Source: Anniella stebbinsi
Lineage: Eukaryota; Chordata; Lepidosauria; Squamata; Anniellidae
Reading direction: 5' to 3'
Assembly (NCBI GenBank): GCA_029215795.1
Contig: JARDYH010000005.1
Span: 30,510,001-30,574,000 of the forward strand
DNA length: 64,000 nucleotides
Position numbers and translations under genes: made by a program. This document shows, piece by piece, positions 13,801-25,700 of the stretch. Every line of letters begins with the position of its first letter. Position 1 is the first letter of the stretch. The notes beneath the pieces were generated by a model. It had not been told where the DNA came from. It saw nothing but the letters and a program-made list of their open reading frames with translations, and did not search any database.

Positions 13801-15795
13801 TTATTGTTGAAGTACTGAGATGTATGTCTAAATCTTTTCATAGCTCTCATTTGGGTGGATTTAAATCAGGAGTGGGCAGAATTCAGGCTTACAGGATCTA
13901 CTTTATTTTTGATTAGAACCCAAGGATCTATCGACTAGATTCCAGTGTAGATAAATAACTTAGAATTAAATAACTCTGCACCCAGGACTTTGTTTTGAGT
14001 ACCAGAACTGAATGGAATGCACTGTACTTCCACACAAAAATCCATTCCGTTACCTCAAACTTCCTTAATCTCAGCAGTATAACTTGAAGTGGGGAGCAAA
14101 GAGAGTCATTTTGTGGCTGGTAATGTTAAATAATTCAAATCTTTGCTGATCTGTAAATCATGTAGAGATCTACCAGTACACCCAGACCTATCTTCTGCTC
14201 ATCCCTGATTATATATTTCATTTCTGTATGAATCAAGTCTTTGTACTGTCCTCTTCTGTTTACTTTTGTAGACTCATAGAAACTGGTGTACTGCTCAGTC
14301 AAGAAGATGTACTATCGAAAGCACACCTTAATAGATTCATGTACATATCTGAAAAATGTGATAAGAAAAGACAGCCTAGAACTCTTTTTAAAATGTGCCT
14401 TTCACTTCCTTGAAGTGAAATTGACTCCTCTGTCTGATTTCGGACTACTTCGGTCCATTTCTGAGCAAAGATTTAGCAATTTTGACTTGTGTCTTATCTA
14501 AGGGAAACCTTTACCCACCACACCCATACCATCGATTTGTTTAAAAGGCAAGATGTGCCATTGGGAACAGTGTGCTGGGAACAGTGTCTGCTTTGGTTTC
14601 AGTTGCCAACTATTGAAACAGTTGTATCAGAAGGAGAAAGGTTAACATGGAAACGAACAGAGCTTTGTGTATTGAGTGCTGATTAGGATCAAGTGGCCTA
14701 AGCATTTCAGAAGTTAAACTGAAAATTGGGGAAAAGAAGGTGGTCATAACTCTCAATATATGTGTCCCTCTTATGTGTCATGCAGTGTTCCATCTCTTTC
14801 TACCATTTCAAAATAGCCCTGTTGTTTAGATTTTTGTTCTGTTTTTTAATTTAGCTTCTCCTATAGTCCAAGTGGATGAACGAGGAGAAAAAGTTAGGCC
14901 AAACCACAAGCGATGTATTATTATTCTCCGTGAGATCCCTGAAACTACACCTGTAGAAGTAAGTGACATATTGTCATGTTTACAATGAATGTAAACAATT
15001 GAAAACAATTGTTATGCTGCAGAGAAATGCACCTAGGTATAAAATGGTGAATTACCTGTTTAATAAGGCTTTATTAAAATTTGATATCACATGAAATCAG
15101 TTTTGAATCAATTTCTAATGTAAATCTAAGCTTTTCAAAAGCTTTCCTTTTTCTATTGAGAAATTATAGCTATGTGCATTGTAGTTTGGTAATGCTCTGA
15201 ACAATAACCCTATCTGAGGTAAATTTGAGGGAATGGGAATATTTGATAGTGGTCATCACCAGATTCCTTTGCAAAGTGTACTCATATAATGGTCTTTTAA
15301 AAAGAAGTTTTGTCTTATTTTAATTTTGCTAGTTGTAAAGATTGATTGTGATATTCCTTAACTGTGGATATGGAGTATGCTTGTAACATGTTGCATGTTT
15401 GTTGTTAATGTAGATAATAGTTTTTCACTCAGTTTAATCATAGTTGTAAAAGGCTTAAATTAAGATAATAAATTGAGCGACTGGTAACTAAGTATATGTA
15501 AATTCACTCTGTTTGGCTTGACACAAATGTTTAAATGGAAAATGGTCTCTGCTGATAGGTAAATATCACAGTAGGCTAGAAAACCCTTTAGAGTGGATTG
15601 GAGTCCTTTTTTCACATAGTAATTATATTTCACTGAAACAGTCTTCATATTTTTCCTCCAGGAGGTAAAGGCACTATTTAAAAATGAAAGCTGCCCCAAA
15701 GTGATAAGCTGTGAGTTTGCTCACAATAACAACTGGTACGTTACATTCCAGTCAGATACTGATGCACAGCAGGTAAGGATGCCAGGTATTCAGCA

Positions 15796-15839
<44 letters not shown>

Positions 15840-16005
15840 TCTGTGTATATATATGTACGTGTGTGTATATTCAATCCTATTGCAAAGGCTCAGGACAGCC
15901 AACAGCAGTTCTGAATCTCTGGCCCAAATGGAACCAGAAATTGAGTAGAGGGGAATCAACTTAAAAATCTTGTGTGAGTGTGAACATGCATGCACACACA
16001 TTCAT

Positions 16006-16057
<52 letters not shown>

Positions 16058-19000
16058 TCCCCCTCACTCTGTCTCTCTAAATATTGCTTCCTTGGAATAT
16101 TGGTGTGTGGCAGGGTGGCATAGCAGAAGGGGCACTCCTGTCGATCTAGTAGCAGGTGTGTAGAAGTATCTTTGCTACCTCCCTCTCCAGCCATACTGTC
16201 ACCAGGCTGTTGGTGTTGCATGATCACTATGGTATAGGATATCTGCTGTTACAGTTGATTCTATAATTTTTTGTACAACAGTCTAGAGTGGTCAGAATTT
16301 AAAGTTGCACATCTGACAGTATTTCTGTGTTAGACTTTTAAGAAAATATGGGAAAGCAGAAGTGTTTGTTTTAGGCATGCTTTATTTAACAAAACTTAGG
16401 TGACAAAACTCTAAATAATAGAAGGGCTGAGATTCTTCTTTATAATTTTTAGTGTAGCTTGAATTTAGGAAAATAGTTCTGGAATCTCCTTAATAAATGT
16501 AGTTCTGTGAAATGGATTTCTCAGTGAATGTTTTTATACCTGTACAGGCTTTTAAATACTTACGGGAAGAAGTTAAAACCTTTCAGGGCAAGCCAATAAT
16601 GGTAAGTCTGAAGTATTCCCAAACCGTAAGTTATATTTTAGGGTTGAATGCAGACTTAGGTATACCTAGAGTAGACTCACTGAAATCAATGGGACTTGAG
16701 TTATGCATGATTTCCAACGGGTTTACTCTATAACCAAGGCTGGATCCAACCTTTGGCATTTGAATAATAGGCTCAATGCTGTAAATGTAATACCTGTTTA
16801 GTGTATATGTTATATTCATGACCTTTTAACTGGTTAATTTAAAACCTGGTTTAAAACATAGTTAATAGCATTGGGCTAACTACGATTAAGATTCACCAGG
16901 ATTGCCTCAAAGACATGGTTTTGAAGCAACTTCTAGTCTTAACCATAGTGTCGTTCCAGATATTAAATCATAATCAAAGCAAACCATTGGAGAGGGGGAA
17001 GACAGAGGGGAATCTCCAATTGATGGCTAAAGCCTACATTCTGTGCTGGACCACAGGTGCTTCCAGTAAGGTTGGGATTTAGAACTTAACTTCGCTAGGT
17101 TGCTACCACAGATATAATTGCATAATTCTGTCAAATGAGTCAGTGCAGAAGCTAGACTTGGTTGTAAAAAAACATTCAAGAAAAGTATAAGATTCAATTG
17201 TTGATCTTAACTAACCTGGTGGACAAAGGATGCAATACAAATTGATGTGGCTTCCCCTTTTATTCTACTGCATTTTTTTTTTATGATCGCACCACCGTGT
17301 ATGATGGATGTAACATAGTTTGATCTTTCTTTTACAGGCCAGGATAAAAGCCATCAACACATTTTTTGCAAAGAATGGTTACCGGGTAGTGGATTCAAGT
17401 GTGTATGTTCAGCCTGTTCAAACACAAGCACAGTTTGCCTCACCACTGTTTATGCAGCCTGTATATAGTCCTCAGCAGTACTCCATCTACAGTATTGTGC
17501 CTCAGACATGGTCTCCAAACCCTGCACCTTATTTTGAAACACCACTGGTAAGCAGTTATTGCTTATGTCTCCAATGTGAATAATTTGAGATTGTTTTGTT
17601 TCAAAGGCTGAAGAATGTGTATCATTAACTATTACTGAGTGGCTTTTAAGGGGCTACTTGAAAAAATCTTGAGTCAATCTCCTGTCCTGTAATGGAATAA
17701 CAATATTAATATCAAATTTGAGCCTCATCCAGCTATGTACTACAATTAATGGATGTACTGATTTGAGTATTTGATGACGACTACTAGTGGCTTGAGAAAT
17801 AGGATACCAACAGCGCTAGGAGTTTGCACACAGTCCTTCTGTTTCCAAACTGACTATAGCTACAGAAATTCATACCTACAGAGGCTTGGATGGGGGTTTG
17901 GAGAAGTATGTGGGAGCCCTGCTAGACAGGAATACTCTCAGCAGAGCAGAGATTCAGATAATGATCTCAGGACATGGAAAGGAACATATGGGAGGAGATG
18001 GTCCTTCAACTACTGTGGCCCCAAGTGTTGAAAGGTTTTGGAGGTTAACATCAACATTTTGAATTGTGCCCAAAAACGAACTGGGAGCCAGTAAAGCTAA
18101 TACAATACTGGCATAATATGGCAATACACCCTGTTCCAGTCAGTATCCTAGTCACCGTATTTTGTACTAGCTGAAGTTTCTGGATTTTCTTCAAGTGCAG
18201 CTCTGCATTCAATGCAGTAATCTAACTGGGAGGTTTACCAGGACATAGATAATTGAAGCCAAGCTGTCTTCAGGTAGGGTCGTAGCCAGTGTACCCGCCT
18301 AAGCTGGTAATAGGTATTCCGTGCCACAGAAGACACTTGTTCCTTTAGCAGCAAAGACCTATACACACACCCAACGTATAAATGTGATCTTTTAGTGGGG
18401 AGTGCAAGCATTTCCAGGATAGGTTGAACACTACTTACTCAGACAGACAAATCGCCCCCCACTAACTGTACTTCTGTCTTGTTGGGAATGAGCTTAAGTT
18501 TTTTTGGCTTCATCCAGTCTGTTACTGTGGCCAAGCACTGATTAAGCTCTTCCACTGCCTCACCTGAATCTGATGAAAAAGAACAGTCTGTGTGCCATAA
18601 GCACTGTACTGCACTGTAAATCTTCCCTTGACCTCACTCAGAGATTTTGTATGCATGCTAAATAACATGGGGGACAAGATAGAATCTTGTAGGTCCCCAA
18701 AACATAAATGCCATTGAGTTGAGCAGATATTCCCCAGCACCACCTTCTGGAGATGGATATCCAAGTATAAGCAGAACTACCACAAGGCTGTACTTACACA
18801 TCCAGTACAAGCAACCTCTCCAGGAGGATACCAAGTACCTTGTTCACATCTTTGGGTCCTAAAAACTAAAAGTCATCCACCAGTATCTGAACACCTCCAA
18901 AGATTGATGATTGATAGAGCAATTTTATTGTAAAAATGGCTTGCAAACATGTCACAGCATGCTACCAAGGGTTCTGTCAGATCTTCCACTGGGACAGAAC

Positions 19001-19666
19001 TCAAAGATGCAAACAATTCTAGATTGGAACATGAATAGACAGGAAGCCATGAGAGATGGGATTCCAATGGATTACAGCAACTCCCCCTCCCCAGACCTTG
19101 ATATCTATTCTAGTGCTGAACTGAGTATCCAGGAGGGCAGAATTGGGAGCAACTTAACTCACCCCAACTCCCTTATGCACACCACTTTGGCTGCCTCATT
19201 CACAATCACAAGTAATGGATGAAGAAGATCTTATTAACTGACCTGGCATTTAACAACAGTACCAGCAGACCAGAGGACATGCTAGTAAGGTTCTTCTGGG
19301 GCAGTTCTTTTGAGTAAGGAAGAGACCCAAAGAGAGAATAGGCACAAGATGTTTAATAGCTCTTACCCAGCTTGTCAATCCCTAATGCCATACTTCCTTC
19401 AGCCCATAACTACCCTGATAGGAATGCCCTCATCCCTCCCCAGGTGATCATTAAAAACATATCCCAGTCACACTGTCCTAAAAGTCTATGAATAATACAG
19501 AGAAAAACGCTCACCATGGCAGCAGTAGAGAAGAGAAGTACAAGGTGAGAATTGCTCGCTTTCTTGCTGATAAATGGGATAAAATTATGCAGTTGGTGGA
19601 AGTAGAGGCAGGAAGCCATATTTCCTTGATTTTGAGTATGCAAATGTGTTACTATTGCAGTCCCCA

Positions 19667-19711
<45 letters not shown>

Positions 19712-22700
19712 TATTTATTTATTTATTACCCGCCTCTCCCTCCGGATCGAGGCAGGGAACAACATCATCATAAAACACACAAAACTGATTAAAAATACAT
19801 AAAACCAATACATCATTAAAATACCAATAAAACAACATGTTCCTTTGTTTTTAGTGGCGTGGATCCTCTATACAACCTCTTGATATACTTTGTGTCTCTT
19901 GCAGGCTCCATTTCCCAATGGTGGATTTGTGAATGGCTTCAGTTCGCCAGGATCATACAAGACAAATACTGCTGCATTAAGTATAGGTCGTCCATTCCAT
20001 AGAAACCGGTAAGAAAATTGGCAATACATTTCTGGGACAGTGTAAAAAAAGTACTGTAACTGCATTTATCTTGTTAGTCATTGATTTGATTAATGTAACT
20101 TTTTCCCCTTTTGTCAATTAGCCGAGAGAGAATGAATTCCAAGCAATAATTCATTTCTACAGTTCCTAGGGTCATCTAGGAAACCCCTTTATAATTTTGT
20201 GTTTGCTATAGTTCAGCACTCTTTTGAAGGATAATTTAACTTGGGCTGGGATGCAGTTCCTCTGAATTCTCACTACTGGATCTTAGGTTTACTGTACAAT
20301 GGCAGCGGTGGGTAGGATTTATGCTACACTTTTGGCATCATGGCTGTGGGTTGCATTCTAGGGGTGTGCACGGACCCCCCGGATCGGATCGGGACCCGGA
20401 TCGGGACCTCCAATTTTGTCCCGGACCGGTTCGGACAAAATCGGAGGCCCCCCGGACCGGATCGAGTCCGATCCCGATCCAAAAATCGGAAATTTTTGGA
20501 TCGGCCGCCATTTTTTTCCCCATAGACTTGCATTGCAATGCAAGTCTATGAGGAAAAAATGGCGGCGGGTGGGTAAGGGGGGGCCTAACTCCCTCCCCCC
20601 CCCCGGGGCCGTCCGCTGTGGACGGCCCCGGCAGGTAAACCCCCTCCCCCGCGCTCCCTACCCCCCCTGGGGCCGCCTGCTTCCATCCGCTGGCGCCCGC
20701 GGGCGCCAGCGGATAGAAGCGGACGGCTCCGGGGGGGGGGTAAGCCCCCTTCCCCGCCAATTACCTTCTCGGCACGTCCGGCGCCGGCGGCTACTACCAG
20801 CGGGCTCCGCGGCCTACTCTCGAGTAGCGCGCCGGGTGATGACATCACCCGGCGCACCACCCTGGAGCAGGCCGCGGAGCCTGCTGGTAGTAGTAGGCGC
20901 CGGCGCCGGACGGGAGCCGCCGGGCCGGGCAGGTAAGGGCCCCCCTCCCCCCTCCCCCCTCCGCGCGCCCCCTCCTCCCCCCTCCCCCCTCCGCGCGCCC
21001 CCTCCTCCCCTCCACGCACCCCCTCCTTACCTTTCCGGCCCGGCGGCTCCCGTCCGGCGCCGGCGCCTACTACTTCCAGCAGGCTCCGCGGCCTGCTCTA
21101 GAGTAGTGCGCCGGGTGATGACATCACCCGGCGCGCCATCCTAGAGCAGGCCGCGGAGCCTGCTGGGAATAGTAGGCGCCGGCGCCGGACGGGAGCCGCC
21201 GGGCCGGAAAGGTAAGGGCCCCCCTCCCCCCTCCGCGCGCCCCCTCCTCCCCTCCACGCACCCCCTCCTTACCTTTCCGGCCCGGCGGCTCCCGTCCGGC
21301 GCCGGCGCCTACTACTTCCAGCAGGCTCCGCGGCCTGCTCTAGAGTAGCGCGCCGGGTGATGACATCACCCGGCGCGCCATCCTAGAGCAGGCCGCGGAG
21401 CCTGCTGGGAATAGTAGGCGCCGGCGCCGGACGGGAGCCGCCGGGCCGGAAAGGTAAGGGCCCCCCTCCCCCCTCCGCGCGCCCCCTCCTCCCCTCCACG
21501 CACCCCCTCCTTACCTTTCCGGCCCGGCGGCTCCCGTCCGGCGCCGGCGCCTACTACTACCAGCAGGCTCCGCGGCCTGCTCTAGAGTAGCGCGCCGGGT
21601 GATGACATCACCCGGCGCGCCACGCTAGAGCAGGCCGCGGAGCCTGCTGGGAATAGTAGGCGCCGGCGCCGGACGGGAGCCGCCGGGCCGGAAAGGTAAG
21701 GGCCCCCCTCCCCCCTCCCCCCTCCGCGCGCCCCCTCCTCCCCTCCACGCACCCCCTCCTTACCTTCCCGGCCCGGTGGCTCCCGTCCGGCGCCGGCGCC
21801 TACTACTACCAGCAGGCTCCGCGGCCTGCTCTAGAGTAGCGCGCCGGGTGATGACATCACCCGGCGCGCCACCCTAGAGCAGGCCGCGGAGCCTGCTAGT
21901 AGTAGTAGGCGCCGGCGCCGGACGGGAGCCACCGGGCCGAGAAGGTAAGTGCCCCCCTCCTCCCCCCCCCCCGCTGTCCACTTTCATCGGCGGGCGCCCG
22001 CTGGCGCCCGCCAATGGAAGCGGCGGTGGGCGCCAGTGGGCGCCCGCCGATCCGCCGATCCGCCGAACCGGTTCGGAGCTTTTTCGGACCGGTTCGGATT
22101 GGATCGGCCGATCCAGCTGCGGGATCGGAAATCGGATAATTTATCCGATTTCCCACTGGACCGGACTCGGATCGTGGATCGGGTCCGATCCAGTGCACAT
22201 CCCTATTGCATTCTATCCAGGCTCCTAAGCTCCAAGCAAATCCCTTCCCAGCACTGGGGGCAACAGTGACCGTTCTGTAGTACTGCTGTGCCACGGTTGG
22301 ATAAAAGCCACTAGATCACAAGTGGGCAACGTGTGGCCCGCATGTGGCCCCCAGCACACCCCAATTTTAAACAGTATTTTTCTTAACCAAACTGTGCTGT
22401 TCTGTATTAGCTACGGAGTACTTAAAGGGACAAATTTAGCTTGCAAGCAAGCGAAATCACCCCTTTCAGTGCTACGGAGTGTCAACTTTTAGAAATGTTT
22501 ATTATTTATATATATATCCAGTGCAGGCTGGCAGGAGTGAAAGTCTAGATGGCAAAACTAGTCTCCGGACCTCCTGCAGTTGCCCAGCCCTACACTAGGT
22601 GATGCAGCAGTTCCATGCAAGGCACTTCTGGAAATGGCTCTCATGGCCAGTGCCTTATTCTAACAGTTTTTCCAGTAAAGGGGACTGGAAGTGTGATGGT

Positions 22701-25700
22701 TAGAGCGAGATGGCACTGCTCCCCTTGACATGTGTATTATGCTATCCTAGATGGTGGCAACACAAGCATTTCTGTCAGTTGTGGTTCTATAACGTAGGTG
22801 AAGATTTGAATATTTTGCGAAGAAATTATGAGAATGGTTGCATCTTAGGATATCTGTTGTTTTACAGTAGTGTTGAAATCCGTATGAAATTGATTGATTT
22901 GCCTATTGCTAAAATCTCTCATTAACTCCTACTTTTAAACTTCTAATTGTTTCTTAAGTGGTTTTGGACACACCTGAGAGGAGGAGTCCTGCTAGCAAGG
23001 AAAAAAAATGTTTTCCATCAACCAAAATGACTTTAATTGCCATGAAAATTTTATATCAAATGGTGGGGAGAGATGTATTAAATAGATTTAGGACTGGGAG
23101 AATCATAAATTTTGGCATATTTTATTTGATGCACAGATAGAAATAATAGCAAGACGATAATATACCAGAGCAGACTCTGTGAAAAGCTCTGTATCTTAAT
23201 TTGGCGTAGTGTTTACCACCTGCAAAATGTAATGTAGTCTTAGCAGTAAATGGAACTGCTGGCATTTTAAAATACCAAAACAATTTACTGGGAAAAAAGA
23301 GGCATTACAAGCTCAGCTTAGTTGAAACATTTCTAACTGTGTTGGCTCCGGTGGCCGCTTGAAATGTAAAGTGTTTGCATCCTTATGCATGCCACACTTA
23401 AACAGAGTACTCCTCAAAGGTAGATATGCAATGGAGAGCAAGATGAACATGAACATTGCATGATGATAGTAGAAAAAATGACAAGTGCATTTCAAACTAG
23501 TACTACTGATGGGGCATATACATCCACCTCTGTAATTCATTAACCAATTTTCTCTGTTCTGATCCAACTGTAAAGATTTGAGGGTAAATATACTCATTCA
23601 TAAAAGAAAACATCCATTAAATGGGAGTAACTCATAATTACTGAAAATTATAACATCCTAAGTTAGCACAATCATTGCTTTCTGTACACATCTGCTGAGG
23701 CTGAAGTCCATGACCAGTAGCCATGTAACTAACAGAAGGTGGACTATGGAACTATTGCTGTTGCCTTAGTAATAGAGAGGCACCTGTAGGTCAGTCTTTA
23801 ATTTCAGCTGAATCTGTATGGTAAGACTTGCCTTGTGATGGCATTTTGCTTACCAGAATCTCTAAGAAAGCTGGACCAAACATGTAGAGGTGGACTGTTT
23901 TTTAATTGCTTGTGGCTTGTTTGTATTTTTGGTCCTGTATTAATTGAAGAAGTGTTGAAGTGCTTGTACTGATTCTGAAAAGCTGCTGCATGTGTATTTG
24001 AGCACCCGTACAAGCAGTATTTCTACTTCATAATTTTCTTGGGCAGAAACAGTTTAATGAGAATTTCCCACAAACTATTGTTCTATTTCATCACATCTTT
24101 TGAATTGCAAAATTTCAGAGACAACATGCTGCTTATAGTGTGTGTTTACCTAAGCATGGATTAAAAGGGGGGATTTTTCTGTAGTATTACAGCTTTACAC
24201 CAAGTGGTTAGCCCAGCCAAACTACATATTATAGTAAGTGTCTCTAGGGGGCTACGGTGGGCAGGTGATAGATTTGTGGGATCTACTTTTTTAAAAACAA
24301 AAACAGAATCTCAGGATTCAGCAATATGGGTTATGTGCAAAAGATTTAAGATTTAAAAATAAAGGTTTCATATAGCACAAAGTCAGAATTTGCTTCATCA
24401 AATAGTTGCTTGTTATTATTATTATTATTATTATTAATAATAATATATTTATTTATTACCCGCCTCTCCCAACGGATCGAGGCGGGGAACAGTATTAAAC
24501 ATAAAATACAAAACTGATTAAAAGCACATAAAACCAATACATCATTAAAATACCAATAAAACACCAATAAAACACTTTAAAATTCATCTGGGTAGGCCTG
24601 CCGGAAGAGATCAGTCTTTATAGATCTTTTAAATTCCTGAAGACTGGTGAGTTGGCAAATCTCTCCCGGCAGATCATTCCACAATCTGGGAGCGGCAGAA
24701 GAGAAGGTCCTCTGGGTAACGGTTGTCAGTCTAGTTCTTGTTGACTGTAGTAAATTCTTCCCAGAGGACCTGAGCGTGCGGGGCAGATTGTATGGGAGAA
24801 GGCGATCCCGTAGGTAACCTGGACCCAAACCATGTAGGTCTTTAAAGGTAATAACCAACACTTTGTACTTTGCCTGGAAACTGATTGGCAGCCAGTGAAG
24901 AGATTTTAAAACTGGTGTAATGTGGTCACCCCTAGATGTACCAGTGACCAACCTGGCTGCCATATTTTGAACTAGTTGAAGTTTTCGGACTAGGCACAGA
25001 GGTAGCCCTATGTACAGCGCATTGCAGAAGTCGAGCCTCGAAGTTACCAGTGCGTGCACTACTGATTTTAGGTCTTCCAACTCTAGGAAGGGGCGCAGCT
25101 GGCGTATCAGCCGAAGCTAATAGTAGGCCCTCCTGGCCGTCGCATCTATCTGAGCTGTCATTTGGAGTGACGGATCCAGGAGCACCCCCAAGCTGCGAAC
25201 ACAGCCTTTCAGGGGGAGTGTAACCCCATCCAGAACTGGTTGACACACCTCCAACCCCAGGTTGTGGCCCTTGACAGTAAGCCCCTCCGTCTTGTCTGGA
25301 TTCAGCTTCAGTTTGTTTTTCCTCATCCAGCCCATTACCGCCTCCAAGCATTCATTCAGAGGAGACATACTATCCTTAGCTGACGCTGTTGTCAAAGGCA
25401 TAGAGAAATATATTTGGGTGTCATCAGCGTATTGATAGCACCCCGCCCCATGCCTCCGGATGATCTCTCCCTGCGGTTTCATGTAGATGTTAAACAGCAT
25501 TGGGGATAGGATGGCACCTTGTGGTACACCACAAAGCAACTCCTTCTTTGAAGAGCAACTATCCCCAAGCATCACCATCTGGAACCTGCCCGAGAGGTAG
25601 GACCGGAACCACTGAAGCACAGTGCCCCCGAGTCCCAATTCCCCCAGGCATTCCAGAAGGATACCATGGTCGATGGTATCGAAAGCCGCTGAGAGGTCCA

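Larger units (their letters stand above)
17548..19904 (+). other. LARP4: LARP4 intron 9
   Basis: Non-coding for LARP4. It holds an old LINE copy (about 17930-19070, - strand) and a younger LINE tail (19668-19850). Confidence 0.8.

Noticed and set aside
16025..16227. 67-codon frame on the - strand ending in a VCVCV run
   Set aside because: The repeat part is a translated CA microsatellite.
20338..21144. Long open frames (up to 242 codons) on both strands in the GC-rich block
   Set aside because: They run through palindromic tandem repeats inside a transposon, and their length comes from lack of AT-rich stop codons. No domain, and both strands are open alike.
20760..21945. CRISPR-like array
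   Set aside because: Regular repeats, but units are about 242 bp palindromes with no spacers, in a vertebrate genome.
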